64,000 bases of DNA from Lactiplantibacillus pentosus (GTDB lineage: Bacteria > Bacillota > Bacilli > Lactobacillales > Lactobacillaceae), in NCBI RefSeq assembly GCF_003641185.1, contig NZ_CP032757.1, positions 1,922,001 to 1,986,000 on the forward strand, written 5' to 3'. The translations under genes were made by a program, and so were the position numbers. Of this stretch, positions 28,524 through 38,800 are shown one piece after another (the stretch's first letter is position 1; every line of letters starts with the position of its first letter). The notes under the pieces were generated by a model. It saw nothing but the letters and a program-made list of their open reading frames with translations, was not told the origin of the DNA and did not search any database.

Positions 28524-28872
28524 GATTACGCTCCCACGCACCCACAATTGGTGCCATTTCTAAAGTTCCCATCACGCGCTGATCCGGGTACAATGCGGCC
28601 AATTCATCCAACATCTGATATTGATTGGCCGCCGTTCGTTCTTCTGGTGACAAAGAGTCGTGGTGCAATAAAATAAAATCAGTGCCGACTTCAATGCCCA
28701 TGATGCCGCAGAAGTCACCGTCGCCTTGCCGCCATAATAGTAATTGGTGGTCATCAGTGGACTGGTACCACTGCATTTCCGTCTGCAAGTGGGCGATGTC
28801 TTTAAAGTCAGGAATAAACGACAATAAGCCCATCGCGACCTTCTCGTAATCCTTACGGTATTTTACCAGCAC
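28492..28872 (-). CDS. ribT: RibT-like N-acetyltransferase-type protein
   Basis: A 126-residue protein resembling RibT of Bacillus, a small GNAT-fold protein: VKYRKDYEKVAMGLLSFIPDFKD at the start, then an acetyltransferase-like beta sheet (CGIMGIEVGTDFILLHHDSL). I start it at the GTG at 28872, since AGGAGG sits eight bases upstream. No substrate is known. In Bacillus it lies in the riboflavin operon, but here it is among scpA and xerD, as in other lactobacilli. Confidence 0.83.
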   Translation of the reverse strand: MLVKYRKDYEKVAMGLLSFIPDFKDIAHLQTEMQWYQSTDDHQLLLWRQGDGDFCGIMGIEVGTDFILLHHDSLSPEERTAANQYQMLDELAALYPDQRVMGTLEMAPIVGAWERNRDRRTTTNHH

Positions 28873-28913
28873 GGTTCCTTCCTCCTTTATTCGTCTGACT
28901 GACGCACGGGACA

Positions 28914-29831
28914 CTAGGCCCGCGGATGATACTTATTATAAACTTCAGCCAGACGTTTTTTCGTAATATGCGTATAAATTTGAGTCGTCGAAATATCGGC
29001 ATGCCCGAGTAATTCCTGTACGACTCGTAAATCGGCCCCATTCTCCAAAATGTGAGTCGCAAATGAATGCCGCAATGTATGTGGCGTCACGTTTTTCTCA
29101 ATACCGGCCGCTTTGACTTCGGCTTTTAAATTCTTCCAGACGCCCTGCCGGCTCAATTTACCGCCGTGATTGTTAATAAACAAATACGAGTTACGACGTT
29201 TCGGTGAGGCCAGCTTCGGTCGAGCGGTCTTCAAATACCGGTCGATAAAGTCGATGGCAACGTCACCAATCGGAATGATCCGTTCCTTGTCACCCTTACC
29301 AATCGTTTGGATCAAGCCCAAGTCTAGGTGCAAGTCGTCCATCGTCAAACTGATCGTCTCGCTCACCCGTAAGCCGGTCGCATACATGACTTCCAATAAG
29401 GTCCGGTCCCGCAGTCCGAGTGGCGTATCCAGCTTAGGCACTGCCAGCAGTCGTTCGACCTCGTGTGGTGATAAGACTTGCGGCAAATGTTGGGCCCGTT
29501 TGGGGGTATCGATTTTGAGCATCGGATCACTGTCGATGACGTGCATCTGGGCTAAATATTGAAAAAACTTCCGTAAACTAGAAACACTGTGAATGATCGT
29601 ATTGCGGGACTTGCCCGCTTCGTCTAAATACTGCAAATAATTCAAGAGCACGTACCGATCAACCGCCCGGTAGTCCGTCATTTTCTGAGTCGCTAAGTAT
29701 TGGTTGAACGCAGTCAAATCTTGCGAATAACTCTTGATCGTATTCTCGACTAACCCGCGCTCAACACGCAAAAAATGCAGGTAATCAGCAAGCTGGTCCT
29801 GCATTTTTTGATCAATCGTCGGCTTGCTCAT
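28914..29831 (-). CDS. xerD: Tyrosine recombinase XerD
   Basis: A site-specific recombinase of about 305 residues that resolves chromosome dimers at dif. The SAM-like core-binding domain covers the first 100 residues. The catalytic domain shows Arg in TGLRVSETISL, His and Arg in HTLRHSFATHIL, His in LLGHADISTTQ and the nucleophile Tyr in IYTHITKKRL. The exact start is uncertain. The ATG at 29831 overlaps the 3' end of cvfB and has only a weak ribosome site, consistent with coupled translation. Confidence 0.93.
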   Translation of the reverse strand: MSKPTIDQKMQDQLADYLHFLRVERGLVENTIKSYSQDLTAFNQYLATQKMTDYRAVDRYVLLNYLQYLDEAGKSRNTIIHSVSSLRKFFQYLAQMHVIDSDPMLKIDTPKRAQHLPQVLSPHEVERLLAVPKLDTPLGLRDRTLLEVMYATGLRVSETISLTMDDLHLDLGLIQTIGKGDKERIIPIGDVAIDFIDRYLKTARPKLASPKRRNSYLFINNHGGKLSRQGVWKNLKAEVKAAGIEKNVTPHTLRHSFATHILENGADLRVVQELLGHADISTTQIYTHITKKRLAEVYNKYHPRA

Positions 29832-30699
29832 CCGATGTTTCAACCAACTTGATTTCACCTGGTTGTTGGCTAATCAAGCGTTGCTTCAGTAAATTCCCGA
29901 CGGCCCGTTTAAATTGCGACTTGCTGATACCAAAATAATTGCGAATGTCGTTCGGGTCACTCTTATCCCAAAATGGTAGCGTGTGATCCGCTTGATGTTG
30001 CAATGCAGCCAGCAACATTTGGGCATCGTCACCAATTTCTTCGTAGCCACGGGGCTTCAAAGATAGATTCAATTCACCATCGCGTAAGAAGCCAATGACC
30101 CGCACCTTGACGTGCTGACCCATTCGTGGTTCCTGTTCACGTTCAGAAGGATGAATGAATCCGAGATGATTGTCATCGGTAATGACGGAAGTCCCAGCCA
30201 TCTTCAAGCGAAAGACCGTTGCCATGGTATCCGTGTTCTTCATTTGCGCCCGGTCATACGGCTTTGAAATTGCTTCAAAGTCCGTTAATTCAGCTAAAGT
30301 TGCCCATAAGCGTTGTTTATTGTCCCGAGCTAACTTAACGTATAGTCGGTCATCTTTTTTGGGCCATAACCGACTGATGGTTGGTAATTCATCTAGTGAG
30401 ACAACTAGGTCCTTATTAGGCAAGCCAACATCAACAAACACGCCTAAATCATGGCGTGTCCGTACGACCGTCCCCCAGACAAAGTGGTCAAACGAAATCT
30501 CTGGGACCAGCCGGGTCATTTGCAGGTGATGGTCCTCATTCTCATAAACAAAGCCTTCATACAACCCACCGATATGCAGCGGCTTTTCAGGTTCAGTCTT
30601 GTCGACCATCAATGTTTGGCCATCGACCTGTACGAAATACGCGTCGTCATTTTCATCCGTTACCTTCGCAGTAACGACCGTTCCAATAATACTCTCCAT
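29812..30699 (-). CDS. cvfB: CvfB/YitL family S1 RNA-binding protein
   Basis: A 295-residue protein with three S1-like domains and a C-terminal winged helix (FWDKSDPNDIRNYFGISKSQFKRAVGNLLK), matching CvfB, a virulence regulator in Staphylococcus. HFVWGTVVRTRHDLGVFVDVGLP marks the second S1 domain. The ATG at 30699 has GAGGAG seven bases upstream, better than an earlier in-frame Met. It leads the cvfB-xerD-ribT-scpAB-rluB operon, with the DUF441 gene directly before it. Confidence 0.93.
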   Translation of the reverse strand: MESIIGTVVTAKVTDENDDAYFVQVDGQTLMVDKTEPEKPLHIGGLYEGFVYENEDHHLQMTRLVPEISFDHFVWGTVVRTRHDLGVFVDVGLPNKDLVVSLDELPTISRLWPKKDDRLYVKLARDNKQRLWATLAELTDFEAISKPYDRAQMKNTDTMATVFRLKMAGTSVITDDNHLGFIHPSEREQEPRMGQHVKVRVIGFLRDGELNLSLKPRGYEEIGDDAQMLLAALQHQADHTLPFWDKSDPNDIRNYFGISKSQFKRAVGNLLKQRLISQQPGEIKLVETSDEQADD

Positions 30700-30750
30700 G
30701 TGATAACTCCTCTGAGCGACTGACATGTGTCGCCGCTCGTCTTCTTGATT

Positions 30751-31209
30751 TTACTGTAAGCTTAAATGTAAGACTTGAATAATACAATAAGTGATGCCGG
30801 CAGCGATAATCGGGCCAGCGGCGACCCCTTTAAGTAATACGACACCCATGATGGTCCCAAAGACCAAGGCCACGGTAATTTCTGGCGTAGCTGACAACAG
30901 TCCAACACCATGAAATGACAACACCGAGACCAAGACCCCACAAGCCACGGCAATCCAACCGACTGGTGACTTGAAGGCGTGCCATAAATCACGAAATCCA
31001 ATCTGCCCGGTCGCAATTGGGATCAGGATGGCAACCGTAATCACCGTCACACCCCAATTGATGCCTTTTTGGCCAATGGTCGTCAATATTTTGTTCGTAT
31101 TAGGGATCAACTTAATCAGTAGCACAACCACAGTGGCAATCTGCAAGGATTGATTCTTACCAAACCATGCGACCACTAAGATTGCGAGTAAAAATAACCA
31201 GCTTTCCAT
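30751..31209 (-). CDS. DUF441 (UPF0756) membrane protein
   Basis: A 152-residue integral membrane protein with about four hydrophobic segments ([59 protein letters not shown]). Its pattern fits the UPF0756/YtwI family, whose function is unknown. The ATG at 31209 has GAGGTG upstream. In other Firmicutes this family lies near pyk; here it is separated from pyk by repeat copy C. Confidence 0.88.
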   Translation of the reverse strand: MESWLFLLAILVVAWFGKNQSLQIATVVVLLIKLIPNTNKILTTIGQKGINWGVTVITVAILIPIATGQIGFRDLWHAFKSPVGWIAVACGVLVSVLSFHGVGLLSATPEITVALVFGTIMGVVLLKGVAAGPIIAAGITYCIIQVLHLSLQ

Positions 31210-31363
31210 ACGACACCTCACGTGTTATTAATTGTAACTGAAAATGGGTTGAATTACGAGTGTTGTTAGCGTTGACAGCCTAAATTTACGCTTAATCTGT
31301 GGGCTCTCGCCGATTTTAGTCGACGCTTCAAGTTCATCCTATGGAAGACATGAATCAGCCTCT

Positions 31364-32347
31364 ACGCGTTCTGCTCGTTAATTTTGCCATGAATTATGAT
31401 TGAATCATGCCGGTTAGTTCGGATTACTGTTCGTCAGCATTGTTCGTCCTAATCCGACTTCCGGGGCCGGCTGACAATTGCTGGAGCGTAGCCGACATCG
31501 ATTTGAATTCACGCAGAAACCCACTGCGCAATTTCAAATACGAGTCTTATTCTAAGCCGGAAGCAACCCACTTCCGACTAAGAATAATTTGGCTACTGAG
31601 CATTGTCAACCAGCCCCTCCAGTCGGGAAGCCGCTCGAATGGCAGATGAACAGCCACCTATCTGGGTACAATTGACCACTGAATATTGGTAACTGGTCCT
31701 TCAGGCGAACTTTTAATTTGGAACCGTTGATGCTTGAGGAGATTTGAGTGCTGAGAACATCACTCAAACAGCGTTCACTATTCTCAATGCCACCAATTTC
31801 AGCGGACACGGATCTTGAATTTAGTCGTGAAAATGATTTTCGTTAGAATTCCAGATTTTGCTATCTCAGTCGCCTAGAGAAAATTCTGACAAATTTAATG
31901 AAGCTACTCGTCAGAAACCTTAAAGCATGGATGAAAGATATAGCGATTGTTTGAAAACAGTCTGACAGTTAATACCAAAATGACCGTGCGACAAGGAACC
32001 AACGACTAATACAACAAAAATTTGAGTCCGCAAATGTCCGCCTTTCGAACAGCATCCCGGCTGGAAGGTATTCTGGGCAAGGCCCAGTGGTGAAATTTCA
32101 CTTAGCAAGCGTCTTTTGCTTGGTTAGTGAAAGACCAGTATTTAAGACGTGGGTTATCGGCTTAAATCTGTGTCCACCACGTTACGGCCATTGCACAGAA
32201 TGCCTGGAAGCCGGTGTAGGACGACGCCACGACTGCAAGTTTACGTTAACTTGCACTGTTTCCAGCGGGTCTCAGCTGGCCGATTTTGAACTCAGAAAAC
32301 AGCATGATTCAATCATAATTCCTGACAAATTAACTAGCCTAATGCGT
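31364..32347 (+). repeat. Long non-coding repeat element, copy C (with terminal inverted repeats)
   Basis: Lies in the 1.2-kb gap between the DUF441 gene and pyk. It has the clearest terminal inverted repeats, about 46 bases each: 31364-31410 (... ATTATGATTGAATCATGC) against 32302-32347 (GCATGATTCAATCATAAT ...), differing at few positions. Blocks 1, 2, 3 and 5 of copies A and B are present (block 1 from about 31424; block 3 from 32026; block 5 from about 32131). Block 4 is missing. Instead, about 45 bases at 32088-32131 form a different hairpin, in which TTCACT plus GCAAGC pairs with GCTTG plus AGTGAA. A TTGACA followed by TAATCT at 31272-31298, spaced 15 bases, is a possible plus-strand promoter just outside. 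Confidence 0.88.
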
Positions 32348-32360
32348 CCCTTATGTATAT

Positions 32361-32388
32361 AAAAAGCCGTCGCATTGCGACGACTTTT
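32361..32388 (-). terminator. Terminator after pyk
   Basis: A perfect GTCGTCGCA/TGCGACGGC-type stem (one wobble) ends in TTTTTAT on the minus strand. AAAAA on the other side makes it potentially bidirectional. Confidence 0.9.
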
Positions 32389-32410
32389 CAGTATCAAATT
32401 AAATTTGATC

Positions 32411-34171
32411 TTAAAGCGCGTTGGAAGCACCGCGGTAAACAAGGCCACGACGTGAGTCAACGGTGATCAATTGACCATCGGAGATAACTGACGTTGCATC
32501 CTTAACACCAACGATAACTGGAATCCCCATTGAGATACCAACAACGGCAGCGTGTGAAGTTAAACCACCATTTTCAACAACTAAAGCACTTGACTTTTCG
32601 ATTGCTGGTAAGTAGTCTTTGTCAGTCGTCTTAGTAACTAAGACGCCGCCTTCAACAGCCTTGTCGATAGCTTCTTGAGCAGACGTTGCGATTACGGCTT
32701 TACCGATAACCGTTTCGTCACCGACACCTTGACCATCAGCTAACTTAGAACCAATTAATTGGATCTTCATGATGTTAGTCGTCCCGCGTTCGCCAACTGG
32801 AACACCGGCAGTGATCAAGATTAAGTCACCTTCCTTGGCAAAGCCAAGTTCAACGGCCTTAGAAGCAGCTAAATCAAACATGTCATCAGTGGTTTCTGGT
32901 TTGTCAGCCACGATTGGTTGAACACCCCAGTTAACCATTAAGCCACGTTGAGTCCGTTCGTCAAAAGTGATTGCTAAGATATCAGCATTTGGACGGTACT
33001 TCGAAATCATCTTAGCAGTGTAGCCAGATTCAGTCGCAGCAACAATCGTCTTGATGTTCAAGTTCTTAGCAGCACGGGCAATCGCAATACCGATTGTTTC
33101 CGTAACACTAGTCTTGTCGAAACGGTTTAATTGTAATGAGCCGTTTTCAGCCAAAGTGTTTTCAGCCTTTTCGTCGATCTTAGCCATCATGGCAACTGAT
33201 TCAACAGGGTAAAGACCGTTAGCACTTTCACCAGAAAGCATCGTTGCGTCAGTACCGTCAAAGACAGCGTTGGCAACGTCAGAAGCTTCGGCACGAGTAG
33301 GACGTGGGTTTTCTTGCATTGAGTCTAACATTTGAGTAGCCGTGATAACAGGCATACCTAAAGCATTGCACTTCTTGATTAAACTCTTTTGTACCAATGG
33401 CACATTTTCAGCAGGAATTTCAACACCCATGTCACCACGAGCAACCATTAACCCATCACAAACCTTAAGAATTTCATCGGCGTTGTCGATACCTTCTTGT
33501 GATTCGATCTTAGGGAAGATTTGAACGTGTTCCATGTGCTTTTCTTCAAGTAATTCACGGATGTCTAAGACATCTTGTGGCTTACGTACGAATGAAGCAG
33601 CAATGTAGTTGATTTCGTGATCCAAACCAAAGCGAATATCGCTTGAGTCCTTTTCAGTAATCCCAGGTAAGTTGATTGAAACGCCAGGAGCGTTAACACC
33701 CTTACGTGAGCCTAAGACACCGGCGTTTTGAACAGTTGTAACCAATTCGCGGTTAGCTTCGTCCTTTTCGTCGATCTTCATGTCTAATAAACCATCATCA
33801 AAGAGGACATGGCCACCTACATGAACATCATCATAGAGGTTCTTGTAAGTAACGGCAATCTTATCATGGGTCGTATCTAATGATTCGTCCATGCTGATAC
33901 GAACCTTGTCACCGATCTTGTATTCAGATTTTCCGTTAGCTTGAACGGTCGTCCGAATTTCAGCACCCTTAGTATCAAGCATGATACCAACGGTCTTACC
34001 CGTAATCTTTTCTGCTTCGTGAACTTTGTTTAAGCGATCCAAATGTTCTTCGTGGTCACCATGTGAAAAGTTGAAACGGAAAATATTTGCGCCGGCTTCG
34101 ATCAATTTAACAATAGTGTCAGTATCGGTGCTGGCAGGACCAAGTGTTGAAACAATCTTGGTTTTTTTCAT
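32411..34171 (-). CDS. pyk: Pyruvate kinase
   Basis: A 586-residue glycolytic enzyme converting PEP and ADP to pyruvate and ATP. The barrel (TKIVSTLGPAST, IMLDTKGAEIRT, IFPKIESQEGIDN, MVARGDMGVEIP) and the C-terminal allosteric domain are complete. After about residue 475 comes an extra PEP-utilising-type domain (VENGGLTSHAAVVGISMGIP) that many Firmicutes pyruvate kinases carry. It follows pfkA by 85 bases, the usual lactobacillus pfkA-pyk operon. Confidence 0.98.
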   Translation of the reverse strand: MKKTKIVSTLGPASTDTDTIVKLIEAGANIFRFNFSHGDHEEHLDRLNKVHEAEKITGKTVGIMLDTKGAEIRTTVQANGKSEYKIGDKVRISMDESLDTTHDKIAVTYKNLYDDVHVGGHVLFDDGLLDMKIDEKDEANRELVTTVQNAGVLGSRKGVNAPGVSINLPGITEKDSSDIRFGLDHEINYIAASFVRKPQDVLDIRELLEEKHMEHVQIFPKIESQEGIDNADEILKVCDGLMVARGDMGVEIPAENVPLVQKSLIKKCNALGMPVITATQMLDSMQENPRPTRAEASDVANAVFDGTDATMLSGESANGLYPVESVAMMAKIDEKAENTLAENGSLQLNRFDKTSVTETIGIAIARAAKNLNIKTIVAATESGYTAKMISKYRPNADILAITFDERTQRGLMVNWGVQPIVADKPETTDDMFDLAASKAVELGFAKEGDLILITAGVPVGERGTTNIMKIQLIGSKLADGQGVGDETVIGKAVIATSAQEAIDKAVEGGVLVTKTTDKDYLPAIEKSSALVVENGGLTSHAAVVGISMGIPVIVGVKDATSVISDGQLITVDSRRGLVYRGASNAL

Positions 34172-34256
34172 AAGAAAAATCTCTCCCTTGAAAGTTTTTA
34201 TAAAAAGACATTAACGTCATTTTTATCAAATTAAAATAAGAACAAATGTCGCAGAA

Positions 34257-35219
34257 TTACTTGAATGAGATTTCTTCATTCAGCTTATCTAATGACACTT
34301 CAACGTCGTGCTTAGATTCAAATAAATCTAAGATGTTGTGGTTAACTAATTGGTTGTTTTGAATCCCAACCGCTAAGCCACCCTTACCGGCAAGTAAGAG
34401 TTCCACAGCGTACGCACCCATCTTGCTGGCCATCACACGGTCTTTAGCAGTTGGGTTACCACCACGTTGCATATGCGCAATGGTGTTGCCACGAGCATCA
34501 AAGTCACCATATTCAGATAACTTCTCAACAAATTCCTGGGCACCCATAACGCCTTCAGCTAACACGATCAAGTTACTCCGATGACCATTGGCCCGGTTAT
34601 GCTTGATCTTGTTGGCGATGGCTTCCATGCTCCAGTCAACTTCTGGAACGACAATTGCAGTCGCACCAATTGAAACACCAGACCATAAGGCAACGTCACC
34701 AGCGCCACGGCCCATAACTTCCACAACGAAAGTCCGGTCATGACTGTGTGCCGTATCATAAATCCGGTCAAGAGCTTGCACGTTCGTATTGACAGCCGTG
34801 TCAAAACCAATCGTGAAGTCCGTGTAAGGAATATCGTTATCGATCGTTCCTGGAAGACCAATCGTATTGTAGCCATGTTCTGTCAGGCGCAAGGCACCGT
34901 GATAAGAACCGTCGCCACCGATAACAACTAAAGCATCAATACCAAACCGCTTTAATTGTTCGATCCCCTTTAATTGACCTTCTTCATGGGCAAATTCTGG
35001 GTAACGTGCGGAGTATAACAAGGTTCCGCCGCGTTGAATGACACCATCTAAGTCGGCTGCTTCTATTTTGTGAATGTCACCGGCAACTAATCCAGCAAAG
35101 CCGTAATTGATGCCGTATGCTTCCAACCCTTCTGCCATTGCTTTACCAGCAACTGCACGAACGGCCGCATTCATACCAGGAGCGTCGCCGCCACTGGTTA
35201 AAATACCAATGCGTTTCAT
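34257..35219 (-). CDS. pfkA: ATP-dependent 6-phosphofructokinase
   Basis: A 320-residue enzyme phosphorylating fructose 6-phosphate, the committed glycolytic step. The nucleotide site [28 protein letters not shown], the catalytic Asp in [15 protein letters not shown] and the substrate-binding [10 protein letters not shown] are present. The length matches bacterial PfkA. It precedes pyk in one operon. Confidence 0.98.
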   Translation of the reverse strand: MKRIGILTSGGDAPGMNAAVRAVAGKAMAEGLEAYGINYGFAGLVAGDIHKIEAADLDGVIQRGGTLLYSARYPEFAHEEGQLKGIEQLKRFGIDALVVIGGDGSYHGALRLTEHGYNTIGLPGTIDNDIPYTDFTIGFDTAVNTNVQALDRIYDTAHSHDRTFVVEVMGRGAGDVALWSGVSIGATAIVVPEVDWSMEAIANKIKHNRANGHRSNLIVLAEGVMGAQEFVEKLSEYGDFDARGNTIAHMQRGGNPTAKDRVMASKMGAYAVELLLAGKGGLAVGIQNNQLVNHNILDLFESKHDVEVSLDKLNEEISFK

Positions 35220-35263
35220 TTTTTCACCTCAGGCAATAAATTGAGTTCGTAACTCCATAAGTG

Positions 35264-35292
35264 ATTCTAACACTTTTCATGTGGATTGTCTG
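35264..35292 (-). promoter_or_regulatory. pfkA-pyk promoter
   Basis: CAGACA (35287-35292) and TAGAAT (35264-35269) on the minus strand are 17 bases apart, and the -10 is preceded by TGT (extended -10). Confidence 0.7.
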
Positions 35293-35332
35293 TTATTTTC
35301 GCAAATTAAATTCGTTAAAAAACGCTGTCGTA

Positions 35333-38300
35333 TCAAGGGATAGCGTTCTTCATGACGACATTATCGCGACCTAATAACGTTGTAAGCGCTGCAACCAAAT
35401 CTGGATTTTCAGCCACCCAATACTGTGAATTTAGTTCAACTGTTCGGTGGGCAGCTGCGGAATAGATCAAAACAGGATTAGGACCATGAAATTGACTTAA
35501 GATTTTTAAAATTTCTTTCTGAGTCCCCGCATCCGCCTGGTCTGGTTGCAGTCGTAAAAAGAGTTGTCCGGCTGGTTTGGGTACCTGATCCGCTAATTGC
35601 CAAGTGTTGACGATAACTTGCAGGTCGCGCTGTTGCTCTACCTTGCCACCAATCAAGGCAATCGCTTCTGGCTGTAATTCGGCTTGGATGCGCTGAAAGG
35701 TATTCGGAAAAATCGTTAAATTGATTTCGCCTGACAAGTCACTGCCAGTGGCAAACGCCATCGGTTGACCACGCTTAGTTCGAATCGTCCGCACCTTGGT
35801 AATATAGACCAATATTTGTGCCGGTTGTTCATTTGTGAGCGTGCTGACTAATTGAGTATGACGCTGACGTGCGAGCCAGTCGTAAGCTTCGACTGGATGG
35901 CCAGAAACGTAGACGCCCAGGGTCGCCGCTTCCTTCTCCAAGCGCTCACGTAACGGCAATTCAGGTTGCTTTTTGATTTTTGGTGCTAATGATTCAAATA
36001 AGCTCATGCTATCACCGGCCAATTCGGCACTCGACATCAGTTCGGGCACACTCGTCAATAATTCCGCACGATTAAGGCCGAACCGGTCAAAAGCACCAGC
36101 ATAGATCAAGGCGTTCATTAAATCGGTTTTAAGCCACTTGTCATCGATCCGCTGCATGAACTGTTGTAGATTCTTGAACGGTCCGTTGGCTTTACGCTCA
36201 TCCAACACGCTCGCAATAAAGTCACGACGCAGGCCTTTAATTGAACTCAGCCCAAAGACGATGGCTTGCCCGTTCCAATCAAAATACTGACCGCTGCGGT
36301 TAATATCAGGCGGCACAATGCCCACTTGATGTTGGCGAGCCTCGGCCAGGTACTGTTTCAGCTTAGTACCGTTACCCAAGACTGAGTTCATCAAGGACGT
36401 AAAGAAGGCACCTGGATAATGGACTTTCAGGTAGGCCAATTCGAACGCCATTTTGCTATAGGCGACCGCGTGTGACCGGTTAAATCCGTAATTTGCAAAC
36501 TGTTCGATATACTGATAGACCTGAACGGCCACGTCGGTTGAATAGCCATTCTGCGTCGCCCCAGCAATAAACTGTTCTCGCATCTTATCGATGACCGCCC
36601 GTTTTTTCTTACTCATTGCACGCCGCAATAAATCGGCTTCGCCTAAGCTAAAGCCCCCCATCACGGCGGCAACCTGCATGACTTGTTCTTGGTAGACTAG
36701 AATGCCATAAGTCGGCCCTAGAATGGGTGCCAGCTGCTCAGCTGGATACGTGACCGGCTCTTGCCCCTGCTTGCGAGCGATAAACCGGTCTATGTTTTCC
36801 ATCGGCCCCGGACGGTACAATGCATTGACCGCTGCCACTAACTCGAAGTTATCGGGATGCAACCGCCGCAGCACGTTGCGGATTCCCGCCGATTCAAATT
36901 GGAACACACCGGTCGTATCGCCCGCTTGAAACAGTTTGAGCGTCGCGGGGTCGTTCAGGTCAATCTTGGTGATAGCGAACGGCTTGCCAGTCTGACGTTG
37001 TACATAATGTAGCGCACTCGCCATTAATGACAAATTCCGTAATCCCAAGAAATCCATTTTTAACAGGCCGACTGCTTCAACCGTATCCTTCGTGTACTGA
37101 GTCATCATCATGGTCTCGCCACCGGCCTGCAACGGCACGATCTCAATCAGTGGTTTCTGACTCAACACGACCCCGGCTGCATGGGTCGAGTAATGCCGTG
37201 GGAGTCCTTCGATTCGCTGCGCCGTTTCAAAGAGCAAGCGATTTTTGCTGGAATCAGCCACTAGATTTTGTAACCGCTGAGAGCCCTGATAGGCTTGCTG
37301 CAACGTGATGTGCAACTGGTTCGGAATCGCCGCGCTCCAATCGCTCATTTCAAAGGTCGACAGTCCGAAGACCCGACCGACGTCACGCAAGGCTTGTTTG
37401 GCCGCTAACGTTCCGAACGTAATAATTTGTGCAACCCGGTCATGCCCGTATTTCTGATGCACATATTCCAATACTTGTTCACGACGATTGTCTGGAATAT
37501 CCAAGTCAATATCGGGCATGTTGGCACGTTTGGCATTCAAAAAACGTTCAAATAACAGGTCATACTGCAACGGGTCAACATCCGTGATCTTCAAAACATA
37601 GGCCACTAACGACCCCGCTGCCGAACCCCGCCCAGGACCCGTCGTAATATCGGCCTCATGGGCATAATTCATGACGTCCCACACGATCAGAAAGTAGTCA
37701 TCAAACCCCATCTGGTCGATGACTTTCAGTTCTCGTTCTAGGCGCTCTTGATACACTTGCCCGTCCACTTCGGTCGTCATCGCAGCTAACCGTTGCTGTA
37801 ATCCAGCCGTACATAATTCACGCAAATAAACATTGGCTGCTTGCCCATCTGGCGTTGGAAACGTCGGTAATTGAGGTGCCTGAAATTGTAATTCAACCTG
37901 ACACTGCGCCGCAATCTGACTGGTGGCTTCCACGGCGGCTGTTAAGCCCAATCGTTCATAGTCGGCTGCGACTCTTGCGCCTGGTCGAAGGTAATCCTTA
38001 CCGTCAAGCCCTTGCAAGGTCTCCGGCTTTTCAATCTGTTGGCCACGGTCAATCGCTTGGAGCACTGTCACTGCAAAATAATCAGTTGTTTTTACGTAAT
38101 TGACGGGGTCCAACGCAACAATCGGCAAGTTTTGCTGCTGGGCAAATTCAACCATCGTTGTCCGTAAAACTGGCGCCTGATCTAAAGACACGCCTAAATA
38201 GAGACTGCCCGCATCAACTTGTTCGCGCACCGTCGTCACCCAATCAGCCGCCTGCTGTGCCGCATTTTGAAACAGGAGCGTTGCGATTTCGCTGTTCTTA

Positions 38301-38683
38301 GCCGGCGTTAAGACCATTAAGTGGTGTAAATAAGGCAAAACTGCCGTCAACGCGGGGGTCTCCGTGGTGGCCGTCTGTTTCATGGTTGATAGTTGCATCA
38401 AGTTCTGATAGCCAGCCTGGTCCTTAGCTAGAACCACCAAGCTAAACGGCTGGTCGGTCAATTGTAGGCCGGTTAGATTTAAGGTAATGCCCAAGATGGG
38501 GGTAATTTCCGCCTGTCGACAAGCGTTGTAAAAGTCAACGATTCCGTACATCACGTCGATATCGGTCAACGCTAGTGCCGGATAGCCCTGTTGCTTAGCG
38601 GTCTGCACTAATTCGGAGATGGTACTGGTACTTTGCAATAAACTGAACGTGCTCAGGACTTGCAACGGAATATATTGTGCCAT
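35333..38683 (-). CDS. dnaE: DNA polymerase III subunit alpha, DnaE type
   Basis: A 1116-residue replicative polymerase. An N-terminal PHP domain (FSLLQSTSTISELVQTAKQQG) is followed by the C-family polymerase core with GPGRGSAAGSLVAYVLKITDVDPLQYDLLFERFLN and the catalytic acidic motif NMPDIDLDIPDNRRE. Then come a helix-hairpin-helix region and a C-terminal OB-fold (AQILVYITKVRTIRTKRGQPMAF). It has no PolC-type exonuclease insert, so it is the DnaE that extends primers in Firmicutes. The IS element lies directly upstream. Confidence 0.97.
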   Translation of the reverse strand: MAQYIPLQVLSTFSLLQSTSTISELVQTAKQQGYPALALTDIDVMYGIVDFYNACRQAEITPILGITLNLTGLQLTDQPFSLVVLAKDQAGYQNLMQLSTMKQTATTETPALTAVLPYLHHLMVLTPAKNSEIATLLFQNAAQQAADWVTTVREQVDAGSLYLGVSLDQAPVLRTTMVEFAQQQNLPIVALDPVNYVKTTDYFAVTVLQAIDRGQQIEKPETLQGLDGKDYLRPGARVAADYERLGLTAAVEATSQIAAQCQVELQFQAPQLPTFPTPDGQAANVYLRELCTAGLQQRLAAMTTEVDGQVYQERLERELKVIDQMGFDDYFLIVWDVMNYAHEADITTGPGRGSAAGSLVAYVLKITDVDPLQYDLLFERFLNAKRANMPDIDLDIPDNRREQVLEYVHQKYGHDRVAQIITFGTLAAKQALRDVGRVFGLSTFEMSDWSAAIPNQLHITLQQAYQGSQRLQNLVADSSKNRLLFETAQRIEGLPRHYSTHAAGVVLSQKPLIEIVPLQAGGETMMMTQYTKDTVEAVGLLKMDFLGLRNLSLMASALHYVQRQTGKPFAITKIDLNDPATLKLFQAGDTTGVFQFESAGIRNVLRRLHPDNFELVAAVNALYRPGPMENIDRFIARKQGQEPVTYPAEQLAPILGPTYGILVYQEQVMQVAAVMGGFSLGEADLLRRAMSKKKRAVIDKMREQFIAGATQNGYSTDVAVQVYQYIEQFANYGFNRSHAVAYSKMAFELAYLKVHYPGAFFTSLMNSVLGNGTKLKQYLAEARQHQVGIVPPDINRSGQYFDWNGQAIVFGLSSIKGLRRDFIASVLDERKANGPFKNLQQFMQRIDDKWLKTDLMNALIYAGAFDRFGLNRAELLTSVPELMSSAELAGDSMSLFESLAPKIKKQPELPLRERLEKEAATLGVYVSGHPVEAYDWLARQRHTQLVSTLTNEQPAQILVYITKVRTIRTKRGQPMAFATGSDLSGEINLTIFPNTFQRIQAELQPEAIALIGGKVEQQRDLQVIVNTWQLADQVPKPAGQLFLRLQPDQADAGTQKEILKILSQFHGPNPVLIYSAAAHRTVELNSQYWVAENPDLVAALTTLLGRDNVVMKNAIP

Positions 38684-38800
38684 TTTGCTGCGCCACTCCC
38701 TTCTTAATTTTGATTAAATAAAATCATGTGGGTTAAATAAACGATTCAGGTTAAGCATATCAGCTGACTGACGCGTTTCGCACGCATCAATATTACGCGG

